Shown piece after piece: positions 47,964 to 56,108 of a stretch of DNA of 64,000 bases (the first letter of the stretch is position 1; each line of letters starts with the position of its first letter). Below the pieces are notes generated by a model that ran no database searches, was not told where the DNA came from, and saw nothing but the letters and a program-made list of their open reading frames with translations. The stretch is from IMG/VR virus record IMGVR_UViG_3300033997_000310, positions 1-64,000 of that record; one strand, 5' to 3'. The stretch comes from a virus. Both the position numbers and the translations under genes were made by a program.

Positions 47964-47992
47964 AGCCCCAGCCGGCGAACCGGTCTGGGGCT
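47964..47992 (-). terminator. Nested hairpin, terminator-like leftward (copy F)
   Basis: Outer stem AGCCCCAG/CTGGGGCT, inner CCGG-CGAA-CCGG. Leftward it is followed by TTTT. It lies downstream of tRNA-Pro and the element at 48258. Confidence 0.5.
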
Positions 47993-48257
47993 GGTGCTGA
48001 TCCCGTCCGACGCCAGCGACGCCGATGGTGCGGTCAGTTGGGATTTGACATGCGCGAGTTCCGACAGGGGGTAATCTCTCGGCCTTTTTGCTCTGCACTC
48101 AAACCATGCGCCGTGTCGACCCGACGACTTCCGGCCTTTCGCGCCCGGCAGCGTCCTGTCTTGCCCCAGGCGGGTTGATGCTTTTGCCCAAAGGCACCAG
48201 CGCATCTACTGGCTCAGCCACCTCACGGTGACCTCGTAGGCTATGCCTGACCCGAAA
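47993..48257. other. Region without supported gene between two nested hairpins
   Basis: An 83-residue leftward ORF (47954-48205) runs through the copy-F hairpin and has no ribosome-binding site; I do not accept it. Some pieces resemble tRNA D-arms in reverse but do not fold. Nothing else recognised. Confidence 0.45.
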
Positions 48258-48288
48258 GGCCCAGCCACGGCTTTACGTGGTCTGGGCC
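48258..48288 (-). terminator. Nested hairpin downstream of tRNA-Pro (copy G)
   Basis: Outer stem GGCCCAG/CTGGGCC, inner CCACG/CGTGG with loop GCTTTA. Leftward it is followed by TTTCGGG. Probably processes or ends the tRNA transcript. Confidence 0.5.
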
Positions 48289-48359
48289 TGGGGCCGGCGT
48301 GGCGGGGGCTTCCGCCGGCTGCAACGCGGCGCCGGGGCAGGGCGTGTACCGCGTTGTAT

Positions 48360-48437
48360 TGGTCTGTGCGAAGGGATTCGAACCCCCGGCCTCTTGCGCC
48401 CAAGGCAAGCGCTCTACGCTGGCTGAGCTACGCACAG
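48360..48437 (-). tRNA. tRNA-Pro (anticodon TGG)
   Basis: Minus-strand cloverleaf: acceptor CTGTGCG/CGCACAG, D arm GCTC/GAGC, anticodon stem CTTGC/GCAAG with loop CTTGGGC (anticodon TGG, codon CCA), T loop TTCGAAT, discriminator A and encoded CCA. Two G-T pairs occur in the T stem. Confidence 0.9.
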
Positions 48438-48920
48438 AAACTGAATTGGTCGGGCCGGCACTGTCCGCCGTGCGCTGCCTCAGGTTGCTCTGGAATTCAT
48501 TTATCCGGCCATACAGCCGAACCCAGCCAGTGCGTCCCCGTGAACAGATTTTCCCGCCGACCAAACTCTTGCCCGAAGGCAAAACCGTTGCAGGGCTTCC
48601 ACCTGCTGCTCGGCAACTCCTTGCCTATCTGAGGGGTTCTTTCCGTACCACCCAACAAGACGGCATCTGCGTCCGACTGCCCGACCCGGATTCCGTCACC
48701 ATTAATACCAGCGGATTGGATACCGCATGAATGGGCCGTGCTATCCCCCGGCGAGGATGCGAGTTGCCCATGCGGGCGAAAACAGAAGGCATTTTACCGT
48801 CATACCCAGGACGTTAGAGAAGCGCGGGTAGCTACTGAGACCGCCAGCCATTCTCTATTTGTTGTGGCCGTTCCCGAGAGGTAATTGCCACTTGCCATAG
48901 ATAGCGCTCCATGGCGGCGT
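48438..48920. other. Non-coding stretch between two tRNA genes
   Basis: ORFs that cross this region run through the tRNA genes and are shadows. I see no promoter, repeat or tRNA that I can support here. Confidence 0.45.
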
Positions 48921-48997
48921 TGGTAGCAGGGGCCAGATTTGAACTGGCGGTCTCGTGGTTATGAGCCACGCGAGATGGGCCGCTTCTCTACCCTGCT
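48921..48997 (-). tRNA. tRNA-Met (anticodon CAT)
   Basis: Minus-strand cloverleaf: acceptor AGCAGGG/CCCTGCT, short D stem GAG/CTC, anticodon stem CGTGG/CCACG with loop CTCATAA (anticodon CAT), T arm GCCAG-TTCAAAT-CTGGC, discriminator A, encoded CCA. Elongator Met is most likely; an Ile (lysidine) type cannot be excluded from sequence alone. Confidence 0.88.
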
Positions 48998-49413
48998 TCA
49001 GACCTAAAAGACCGGTCGACGACCTGTCGAGCGCCGACCGGTAAGTTTTAGGGAGGAACGTCCAAAGACGCTACGCAACGGAAGGTATGAAATGACCACA
49101 TAAAGCGCAAGGATAAAAATTCATCACGGCGCGATTTTTTGGGATGGACGCTCGAGGCCGGCTGTGATCGCGGATTTCTTGCCGCCGCTCACGCCATGCG
49201 CACAACCTTCCCGTAATGAACAAAGTCAATATAGCCGAACGTCAACAAAATCGAGTTGTAATTGGCGAAATTTGCACTAGAGTTTGCGTGAGTTCCGAGT
49301 CGCGCCCAACTTGCGGCAAGGATAATGATAAATACTCATGACGCTTTCGGGGTGGCCCCGGCGTCAATTCAGGCTCCGGCAGGGCCGGCGCTCAACCGAA
49401 CCAGAGGTTCCTG
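48998..49413. other. Leader region of the virion operon
   Basis: AT-richer, with no supported ORF. It holds a hairpin around GACCGGTCGACGACCTGTCG-type repeats just after the tRNA, and several weak promoter-like boxes (for example TTGTAA and TTGGCG near 49253-49270, GATAAT at about 49321). Probably contains the late promoter for the rightward structural genes; I cannot place it exactly. Confidence 0.4.
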
Positions 49414-50325
49414 ATGCTCGCTCCCAACACCACGATCTCGAAGACCAATGCTCTGCGCCACGGGGTGGCTCGGATGGCCCTGGTCACTGGCAATCCTCAC
49501 TTGCGCGCTGCGTTCTTCGATGGTGGCGACGGTGGGGAGGGCGACAAGAAGGCCGATCCGACGAACGATCCGGTCGTCCAGGCACTGATCGCCAAGGCCG
49601 TCGAGGATGCGACGAAGGGTCTGAAGGGCAGCAAGGAAGAAATCCTCACCGAGAAGAAGCAGCTCAAGAGCGAATATGATCGCATCATGGGGCTGGTCGG
49701 CGGTGATGACGGCCTGAAGCGCCTGGAGGACCTGCGCAAGAAGGCCGAGCAGGATGAAGAGTCCAAGCTGATCGCCGACGGCAAGGTTGATCTGGTCATT
49801 GAGCGCCGCACGAACGGCATGCGCGAGAAGCATGGGCAGCAAATCCAGCAACTCGAAAAGCGCGTGAAGGACGTGGAGGCCGAGCGTGACCAGGCCGTCC
49901 AGAAGCTGATTGGCTACAAGACGAACCAGCAGTTGCTGGTGGGTGCGGACGAGGCCGGCGTGAAGCCCGAATATCGGGCAGCGCTGATCTCGCTGGTTCG
50001 CGACCGCGTCAAGCTGGCCGACGAGGGCGGGTCCGATGTTTTCGAGGTCTATGGCGAAGACGGCATCAAGGCGTACAGCCCGAACAACAGCGCCAAGCCG
50101 ATGAGCGTCACCGAGTTGTTCGACAGCCTGCGCGACAAGATGAAGGACGCCTTCCATCCGTCAAGCGGTGGCGGTGCTGGCGGCGGGAGCAAGGCTGCTG
50201 TTGATGGTGCCAAGAACCCGTGGATAAAGGGCCAGCATTTCAATCTCTCTGAGCAGGCTCGCATCATCAAGCAAGACCCGGCGGCGGCAAATCGCCTGAA
50301 GGCAGAAGCCGGCATCCGGGGCTGA
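49414..50325 (+). CDS. Capsid scaffolding protein
   Basis: 303 residues. Highly charged, long coiled coil in the centre (EEILTEKKQLKSEYDR, KHGQQIQQLEKRVKDVEAERDQAVQKL), glycine-rich linker and a C-terminal basic tail. This is the pattern of phage scaffold proteins, and it directly precedes the capsid gene. AGAGG before the start. MALVTGN at 49474 is an alternative start. Confidence 0.75.
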   Translation: MLAPNTTISKTNALRHGVARMALVTGNPHLRAAFFDGGDGGEGDKKADPTNDPVVQALIAKAVEDATKGLKGSKEEILTEKKQLKSEYDRIMGLVGGDDGLKRLEDLRKKAEQDEESKLIADGKVDLVIERRTNGMREKHGQQIQQLEKRVKDVEAERDQAVQKLIGYKTNQQLLVGADEAGVKPEYRAALISLVRDRVKLADEGGSDVFEVYGEDGIKAYSPNNSAKPMSVTELFDSLRDKMKDAFHPSSGGGAGGGSKAAVDGAKNPWIKGQHFNLSEQARIIKQDPAAANRLKAEAGIRG

Positions 50326-50425
50326 GTTTCGAGGGTCGCGGGGCGGCTCTCATCAAGACCACCAATTCCGGTCCCCTGGGGGGTCCGGGCAGTAGCAACC
50401 CAAAACCCCCTTTGTGGAGACCAAG

Positions 50426-51412
50426 ATGTCCGTCACGCGCATCTCGGACGTGATCGTCCCGGAAGTGTTCACCCCGTACATGATCGAGCGCACCGCCGAG
50501 CTGTCCGCCCTGTGGCAGTCCGGTATCGTCGATCCCAACCCCGAGTTCACCTCCCTGGCCCAGGGCGGCGGCAATGACGTCAATCTTCCTTTCTGGAAGG
50601 ATCTGACCGGCGACTCCGAATCGGACGATGACGATCCGTCGAACCCGGCCAACCCCGCCAACATCGGCTCCAGCTCCGAAGTCGCCCGCAAGCACTTCAA
50701 GCGCAAGGCCTGGGGTAGCGCCGACCTGGCTGCGTCGCTGGCCGGCGATGATCCGATGCGCGCCATCGCTGATTTCGTGGCCGAATGGTGGACGCGCGAC
50801 ATGCAGCGCAACGCCCTGCTGCCCGCCCTGACCGGTATCTTCGCCGGCCCGCTGGCCAGCACCCATGTGCTGACCAAGGCGACGGAAGACGCCAATACGG
50901 CGCCGGACAGCGCCTTCATCGGCAGCGACAACGTGATCGACTGCGCCAACCTGCTGGGCGACCATTGGGAGCGCGTGACCACCCTGGTCATGCACTCCAA
51001 GCCGTTCTCGCGCCTGCAGAAGCTGAAGCTGATCGAGTATGTTCCGCTGTCTGAGCAGAACATCCAGGTTCCGTTCTTCCTTGGCCGCCGCGTGATCGTC
51101 GATGACGGCTGCCCGGCCGTGAATGGCAGCGCCAGCGGCAAGAAGTACACGACCTACCTGTTTGGCGCGGGAACCATCGCCTATGGCGAGGGCACGCCGA
51201 AGGTGCCGACCGAGACCGACCGCGACTCCCTGGCCGGTATCGATTATCTGGTCACCCGTCGTCACTTCTTCCTGCATCCGCGCGGCCTGAAGTGGGTCGG
51301 CGCCGTCGCCGGCAAGACCCCGACCAATGCCGAGCTGGAATCCGGTTCGTCCTGGAGCCTCGTCTACGAGGCCAAGAACGTGCCGATCCTCAAGCTGGTC
51401 ACCAACGGCTAA
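50426..51412 (+). CDS. Major capsid protein
   Basis: 328 residues from MSVTRISDVIVPEVF (GGAG upstream). N-terminal FTPYMIERTAELSALWQSGIV and the central HWERVTTLVMHSKPFSRLQKLKLIEY match phage coat proteins of the HK97-fold type found with DUF4055 portals. Length and position after the scaffold fit. No N-terminal cleavage domain is obvious. Confidence 0.88.
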   Translation: MSVTRISDVIVPEVFTPYMIERTAELSALWQSGIVDPNPEFTSLAQGGGNDVNLPFWKDLTGDSESDDDDPSNPANPANIGSSSEVARKHFKRKAWGSADLAASLAGDDPMRAIADFVAEWWTRDMQRNALLPALTGIFAGPLASTHVLTKATEDANTAPDSAFIGSDNVIDCANLLGDHWERVTTLVMHSKPFSRLQKLKLIEYVPLSEQNIQVPFFLGRRVIVDDGCPAVNGSASGKKYTTYLFGAGTIAYGEGTPKVPTETDRDSLAGIDYLVTRRHFFLHPRGLKWVGAVAGKTPTNAELESGSSWSLVYEAKNVPILKLVTNG

Positions 51413-51469
51413 GGGCCTGACGGCTCGCTTCGGCGGGCCGTCTCCTTATCGGCACAAGGAAGTCTCGCC

Positions 51470-52012
51470 ATGACGTACCGCAACAAGACCCTGTCCGAGC
51501 GCCAGCTTGCCAATATCGAGCTGCTGACGGACTCCTCCGGTGGCACCGAGGTGACTGAAATCACCTCCAAGGTCGGCATTTATGTCGTGCCGCTGTTCAT
51601 CAACCTTGCCGAAGTTACCGGCAACGGCGACGTACTGACGACATACACGCCTGGACACAAGTTCAAGATCCTGGCCGTGGACTTTGCCGTTGCAAAGGCC
51701 GTCACCACCGCCTCCAAGCGCGCCGACTTCAATCTGGAGATCGGCACGACGAACGTGACCGGTGGTGTCGTCAGCGTCACCAGCGCCGCTGCAACGCCGA
51801 TGGGCAAGGTCATCGCCGGCACGGCGGTCACTGCCGCCAACACCGGCAGCGCCACCGATACGATCTCGGTCGAATCGGCCAGCGTCACCGCGCACGCTGA
51901 AGGCAATGGCTGGATCCTGATCAAGCTCCAGAACATGGACACGGTCGATGCCGTCGCTGCGCTGTGCGGCAAGCTGAACGACGTGATCTACGGCGCGCAG
52001 AAGACGGCGTAA
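51470..52012 (+). CDS. Virion protein, possibly capsid decoration
   Basis: 180 residues, rich in Thr, Val and Ala, predicted beta. Immediately follows the capsid gene, a usual place for decoration or cement proteins. The region AVTAANTGSATDTISVESASVTAHAEGNGWILIKLQ predicts a beta-sandwich. Preceded by a UUCG-loop hairpin at about 51419-51442. Function inferred from position. Confidence 0.5.
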   Translation: MTYRNKTLSERQLANIELLTDSSGGTEVTEITSKVGIYVVPLFINLAEVTGNGDVLTTYTPGHKFKILAVDFAVAKAVTTASKRADFNLEIGTTNVTGGVVSVTSAAATPMGKVIAGTAVTAANTGSATDTISVESASVTAHAEGNGWILIKLQNMDTVDAVAALCGKLNDVIYGAQKTA

Positions 52013-52048
52013 CCCACGCCTCCACCTCTTTCAGAAGGATACCGGGCC

Positions 52049-52456
52049 ATGGCCCTCGAAACCGAAGCCTCCCTCACCCAGGACATGCCCTACACCAACG
52101 GCGCCCACGAGCGGGCCCTGGTGCAGTTGGCGGGGTACGAGGATGTCACCGCGACCACGACCACCCAGGCGCTGCGTGTCGATATCTATCAGACGCGCAT
52201 CACCGCTGCTGCCGTGTCCAGCGTCGCCACGCTGCCCGCCGGCACGTTCCCCGGCCAGCGCAAGGTCGTGACCATGCCGGCCCGCGCCGGCAGCGTCACA
52301 TTTATCCTGACCCCGAGCGTTGGTGTGACCTGGAAGCAGGCGAACGGCACCGACGACAGCGCCAGCGTCACCTTCGACGCTGCCGGTGAGTATCTGGTGG
52401 TGCTGTGGGATGGCGCTAAGTGGGTGAACCAGTCCACCAACGCCACCGTCGCCTGA
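52049..52456 (+). CDS. Virion protein of unknown function
   Basis: 135 residues, Thr/Ala/Val-rich, predicted beta throughout with a terminal WDGAKWVNQSTNA. In the capsid cluster, so probably a head-surface or head-fibre-type protein. A perfect 9-bp hairpin follows at 52467-52492. Confidence 0.5.
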   Translation: MALETEASLTQDMPYTNGAHERALVQLAGYEDVTATTTTQALRVDIYQTRITAAAVSSVATLPAGTFPGQRKVVTMPARAGSVTFILTPSVGVTWKQANGTDDSASVTFDAAGEYLVVLWDGAKWVNQSTNATVA

Positions 52457-52466
52457 CCCTGAACAA

Positions 52467-52492
52467 GGGGCGCCACCCCAACATGGCGCCCC
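52467..52492 (+). terminator. Perfect hairpin between virion genes
   Basis: GGGGCGCCA-N8-TGGCGCCCC, nine perfect pairs. No U-tract follows, so it may be an attenuator or an RNA-processing or stability element rather than a full terminator. Confidence 0.4.
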
Positions 52493-52516
52493 TGAATCCC
52501 AACGGAGCGGAAAGCC

Positions 52517-52882
52517 ATGTCTGCCACCGGCCATAACTATCGCCGCATCATGCTCATGCGTCGTGCGGAGCAGGAGCGCCAGCGCTTGGCGCAGGAAGCT
52601 GCCGCTGCCCAGGAAACGGAGGCGAGCGACGAAGGTGCCGGCGCTCAAGGCATTCCATTGGAGGGCGCTGATCCAGGCGTGATCCCCTCTGCGCCCGTAC
52701 AAAACAGCGGCGAGATTCAGGCCGCCGATGCTCCGCCATCCGTCAACTACGCCGAGTTCACGAAGGTCGAACTGAAGAAGATGGCAGACGAGCGCTTTGG
52801 CCTGAAGCTGGAGCCGGCGATGTCGAAGGGCGACATGATCGCCGCCATTGAGGCCGCGGCCTCGAAGTCTGAAGGCAACTGA
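52517..52882 (+). CDS. Virion protein with C-terminal SAP/Rho-N-like domain
   Basis: 121 residues. A charged N-terminal helix (MLMRRAEQERQRLAQEAAAAQ), a flexible middle, and a C-terminal YAEFTKVELKKMADERFGLKL...SKGDMIAAIEAA that resembles HeH/Rho-N-like nucleic-acid-binding folds seen in phage head genes. GGAGCGGA before the start. Confidence 0.55.
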   Translation: MSATGHNYRRIMLMRRAEQERQRLAQEAAAAQETEASDEGAGAQGIPLEGADPGVIPSAPVQNSGEIQAADAPPSVNYAEFTKVELKKMADERFGLKLEPAMSKGDMIAAIEAAASKSEGN

Positions 52883-52884
52883 TC

Positions 52885-53184
52885 ATGCCTACCGCCTACA
52901 TCGAGGAATTCGATGCCGCCTACCGGGTGAATGGGGACGTCATTCCGACCGTCCCCGGCACCCTCATGGCCAAGCAGAAGGTCGCCATCGCCGGCACGTC
53001 TGCACAGTCATCCGCGCTGGCCGCCGGCACGCGCATCGTGCATCTGTGCGCCGATACCGATTGCCTGTTCCTGGTGGGCGCCAACCCGACCGCAGACGCC
53101 AACAGCCGCTATCTGCCGGCCAAGGTTCCGCGCCTGATCTCCGTCGCTGGCGGCGAGAAGATCGCCGTTATCAGCATCTCGTAA
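52885..53184 (+). CDS. Small virion protein
   Basis: 99 residues starting MPTAYIEEFDAAYRVNG, predicted beta (VAIAGTSAQSSALAAGTRIVHLCADTDCLFLVG). Two bases after the previous stop. Probably a structural component; exact role unknown. Confidence 0.55.
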   Translation: MPTAYIEEFDAAYRVNGDVIPTVPGTLMAKQKVAIAGTSAQSSALAAGTRIVHLCADTDCLFLVGANPTADANSRYLPAKVPRLISVAGGEKIAVISIS

Positions 53185-53198
53185 CCTGGGAGGCCAGC

Positions 53199-53708
53199 GT
53201 GGCGTTCACCGCGGAAGACGGCACCGGAGTCACGGGAAGCAATTCCCTCGTGAGCGTTTCCGCTGCCGACACGTACTTCAGCGACCGGAACAACACGACT
53301 TGGGCCGCCAAGACGACGGCGCAGAAGCAGGCTGCACTTCTCGAAGGCACCGCCTACCTTGAAGGCACCTATGTCGGCCAATGGCCTGGCACGATCCTGA
53401 AAGAGACCCAGGGACTCTCCTGGCCGCGTGAATACGCCTATGACCGCGACCGCCGCGAACTGACCGGCGTCCCTGTTGATGTGCAGGCGGCTGTGTGCGA
53501 GTTGGCGTTCCAGTCCTTCTCCGGTGCGCTCGCACCCTCCACCAACGGCGCCAAGCGCGTGAAGCGCATCAAGGGCGGTTCGGCTGAGATCGAGTACGAG
53601 ACCAGCAGGGGCGGCACGGCCCGCGAATATCCGTTCGTGACGCGGCTGCTGTCGCGCATCCTGTCCGGTCCCGGCGGCACCTACAACATCGCGCTGCGGA
53701 GGGTCTGA
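53199..53708 (+). CDS. Head-tail connector-like protein (DnaT-like family)
   Basis: 169 residues from GTG, with GGGAGG five bases upstream. VTGSNSLVSVSAADTYFSDRNNTTWAA...LLEGTAYLEGTYVGQWPG...LSWPREYAYDRDRREL matches the phage family annotated as DnaT-like ssDNA binding, which by position acts as the first head-tail adaptor (gp6-like). C-terminus is predicted to contact the portal ring. Confidence 0.75.
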   Translation: MAFTAEDGTGVTGSNSLVSVSAADTYFSDRNNTTWAAKTTAQKQAALLEGTAYLEGTYVGQWPGTILKETQGLSWPREYAYDRDRRELTGVPVDVQAAVCELAFQSFSGALAPSTNGAKRVKRIKGGSAEIEYETSRGGTAREYPFVTRLLSRILSGPGGTYNIALRRV

Positions 53709-54097
53709 TGGGCTTGCTTGCTGACTTCTCCGACGGCATGGCCGAACTGTTCACCGCGCTGGAAGACCTGGCATTCGTCGGCACGGTCACGCGCACGGTC
53801 CCTGGCACCTATGACCCGGACACCGGCCCGACCAGCACCACACTGACGTCGTCGTGCAAGATCGTCTTCGATACCAAGCCGGACACGAACGACACTCGCC
53901 TCGTTGGCCTGGAGATCCTTCCGACCGACGAAAAAATGCTGCTGCAGGGCCTGACCTTCAAGCCGAACGAAGGCGATACCGTCACCATCACGGCGCGCGG
54001 TGACGGCACCTCAGTCAGTGACCAGCCGGTGCGGCGCATCATCTTCGTCGATGACGTCATTCAGAGCGGCGCGCTCTATTCCGTGGTGGGGCGCTGA
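53708..54097 (+). CDS. Head-closure / stopper-like protein
   Basis: 129 residues, predicted beta-barrel (TRTVPGTYDPDTGPTSTTLTSSCKIVFD, DTVTITARGDGTSV, VQSGALYSVVGR). Position after the adaptor fits a head-completion (gp16-like) protein. Starts inside the previous stop. Confidence 0.6.
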   Translation: MGLLADFSDGMAELFTALEDLAFVGTVTRTVPGTYDPDTGPTSTTLTSSCKIVFDTKPDTNDTRLVGLEILPTDEKMLLQGLTFKPNEGDTVTITARGDGTSVSDQPVRRIIFVDDVIQSGALYSVVGR

Positions 54098-54558
54098 TGC
54101 CGGGACTGGACTTCGCATATCGCCTCGGATGGAAGGCCTACATCACCCTGGTCTGGGAAATCGTCTGGGACCGGTTCTGCTTCATGTGGTGGCGTACCGA
54201 GACGAGGTCGGCAGAAATCGTGTTCGGGTCCGTCGCCGCGCTATGGGCTGCCCTACTGTTTCACGCGGATACCGCGTCCGCCAAGCATCTGTCGTCCTAT
54301 CTGGAGACCATCGCACCGGCCGGCGTCTGGCAATGGCTGCTGTTTGTCCTGGGTGGTGCGCAGTGCGCCATCGCCTGGTTCAAGCAGCGCTCGCTGATTC
54401 CGCTGCGGCTGTTGATCTGGATGGCCAGCTTCGCGACGTGGTCCTACGTCATGCTCATCAGCTTCCTCGCTGTACCGCCAGCGCTGATTACTGCTGCCGT
54501 CGCTGCTGTGCTGGTCTTCGGCTCTTTCTGGGCTGTCACTCGAACGGGGCGTGGGTGA
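54097..54558 (+). CDS. Membrane protein in the tail cluster
   Basis: 153 residues with about four hydrophobic helices (around 40-55, 75-92, 100-120 and 125-145). Together with the next gene it may form a lysis unit (holin-like), or it may be a tail-associated membrane protein. No signature decides. Confidence 0.5.
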   Translation: MPGLDFAYRLGWKAYITLVWEIVWDRFCFMWWRTETRSAEIVFGSVAALWAALLFHADTASAKHLSSYLETIAPAGVWQWLLFVLGGAQCAIAWFKQRSLIPLRLLIWMASFATWSYVMLISFLAVPPALITAAVAAVLVFGSFWAVTRTGRG

Positions 54559-54561
54559 TGC

Positions 54562-54900
54562 ATGGAAATCCTGTCGCTCTTTCAGAAGCTCGGCCCGGAA
54601 TGGCTCACCGGCGGCCTGTTCGCGGGCGTGGCCATCTTCGCCCTGGTGCTGCAACTGAAGCGCATGAGGCAGGACGACAGCCGGAACGACGCAGAGGTGC
54701 AGTTTCGGGGCGACCTGTTCAAGCAAATCGCGGAGCAACGGGCGGAAATCAAGGAACTGAAGGAGCGCGCCGATCGGTTCGCAGACGAGCGCAACAAGGC
54801 CTTGCTGGCCGCGGCCGCCATGGAAGCATCCAACAAGGAACTGGCGGCACAGGTCGGCGGCTTGCAGGCGCTGCACGACATCCGGCGGGGAGATAAGTGA
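54562..54900 (+). CDS. Single-span protein with coiled coil, possible spanin or holin partner
   Basis: 112 residues: N-terminal hydrophobic helix (about 14-32) then a long charged coiled coil (RGDLFKQIAEQRAEIKELKERADRF...AAQVGGL). The shape matches Rz-type inner-membrane spanins, though an Rz1 partner is not seen. Role inferred. Confidence 0.5.
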   Translation: MEILSLFQKLGPEWLTGGLFAGVAIFALVLQLKRMRQDDSRNDAEVQFRGDLFKQIAEQRAEIKELKERADRFADERNKALLAAAAMEASNKELAAQVGGLQALHDIRRGDK

Positions 54901-55307
54901 TGCCGTCCGGTACTTTCGCGCTTGATGTATCTCGCTGGGTCGCCAAGGCCAATGGCAACACCGATCTGGTGTTGCGCAAGATCACTTTGGACTTGACGCG
55001 GTCGGTCGTGATGAAAACGCCTGTCGACACCGGCCGTGCCAGAGGTGCGTGGTCCGTGTCCATCGCGACCATTCCGCCATATGAGGTTAAGCCGGAAGAC
55101 AAGAGCGGCGGCAACGTGCTGAGCAAGGCTGCCGGCACAATCAACAGCGAGGTGAAGGCTGGCCAGGTCATTTACCTCACCAACACGCTGCCGTACATCC
55201 TGCGCCTTGAGGAAGGCTACTCAAAGCAGGCCCCGGCCGGCATGGTTGGGCTCACGCTGCGTGAATGGCCCGGCATCGTCCGCACCAGCACGGCGGGGCT
55301 GCCATGA
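54900..55307 (+). CDS. HK97 gp10-like neck protein
   Basis: 135 residues from an ATG overlapping the previous stop (TGATG). KITLDLTRSVVMKTPVDTGRARGAWSVSI and LTNTLPYILRLEEGYSKQAPAGMV are the hallmarks of the HK97 gp10 family, a head-tail joining or neck component. Confidence 0.85.
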   Translation: MPSGTFALDVSRWVAKANGNTDLVLRKITLDLTRSVVMKTPVDTGRARGAWSVSIATIPPYEVKPEDKSGGNVLSKAAGTINSEVKAGQVIYLTNTLPYILRLEEGYSKQAPAGMVGLTLREWPGIVRTSTAGLP

Positions 55308-55735
55308 CCGCGCTTCGCATCGCATCCGCCATGGAAAAGCGCCTCAAGAGCCTATCGCCCGCACTGCCGACGAAGTGGGAGGGCGCGCAATACACAGCGA
55401 CCGCAGGCACCGCATGGCAGCGCGCCACCGTGATGTTCTCCGACACGCGGGCCTTGGGTGTGTTCGGCGAAGCGCCTGAGGAATGGACCGGGTATCTGCA
55501 CATCTCGCTCAACTACCCGAACGGGCAGGGCGCACAGCCGGCGCGCACGCGTGCAACGCTTCTCTGCGGAGACCGGGACAATGGCGTTCAAGGCCACTTC
55601 TATCGCGGTCAAGTGCTGATTGAGGGCAACACCAAGGTCACGATCTATCAGCCGATCATCAAGACGGGCGATGACTCTGACCCGCTCTGGTACTCGCTGC
55701 CCGTACACATCCCTTTCCTCGCTCACACGATCTGA
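55304..55735 (+). CDS. Tail terminator protein (DUF4128-like)
   Basis: 143 residues from MTALRIASAMEKRLKSL (ATGA overlap). The pattern ALPTKWEGAQY...GYLHISLNYPNGQG...GQVLIEGNTKVTIYQPIIKTGDDSDPLWYSLPVHIPF fits tail-terminator proteins that cap the tail tube. Position agrees. Confidence 0.75.
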   Translation: MTALRIASAMEKRLKSLSPALPTKWEGAQYTATAGTAWQRATVMFSDTRALGVFGEAPEEWTGYLHISLNYPNGQGAQPARTRATLLCGDRDNGVQGHFYRGQVLIEGNTKVTIYQPIIKTGDDSDPLWYSLPVHIPFLAHTI

Positions 55736-55747
55736 CGGAAGGAAATC

Positions 55748-56041
55748 ATGGCCACCAAGCGCAAGCCCGTCGAGCCCGCCACCGAGATCGTCGCGCCGCC
55801 CGCCGATGTCAACATCGTCGTGAGCGCACTGAACGCTCTGTCCGAAGCGGCATCCTCCGGCAGTGCATGGACACCAGATGTAGCATCGCTGTATCAAGAT
55901 GCGGTGCAACTTGCGCAGAAGCAGGCGAAGGCGCTGGAGCGTATCGCAGGTTTCGAATTTGCATCCGACGCGCCACCGGGCCCAGCCCACGCTGCGTTGA
56001 ATGCAGTCCGCAAGATCGCCAGCGACGCCCTGGGGGCGTAA
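55748..56041 (+). CDS. Small tail-cluster protein of unknown function
   Basis: 97 residues from MATKRKPVEPATEIVA, helical C-terminal two thirds. Lies between tail terminator and tail tube genes. No family recognised. Confidence 0.5.
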   Translation: MATKRKPVEPATEIVAPPADVNIVVSALNALSEAASSGSAWTPDVASLYQDAVQLAQKQAKALERIAGFEFASDAPPGPAHAALNAVRKIASDALGA

Positions 56042-56108
56042 CGGCAACCCAACCCGCCGGTGGCAGGGCCATCGGCAGCCAACACCCCCAATCTGAAGGA
56101 CGTTCGCC

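Noticed and set aside
47954-48205. 83-codon minus-strand ORF between hairpins
   Set aside because: Its end lies inside a terminator-like hairpin and it lacks a ribosome-binding site; left unannotated.
48206-48730. ORFs on both strands over tRNA-Pro (with a GFESL-type peptide)
   Set aside because: Typical shadows of a tRNA gene; they contain the T-arm read as protein.
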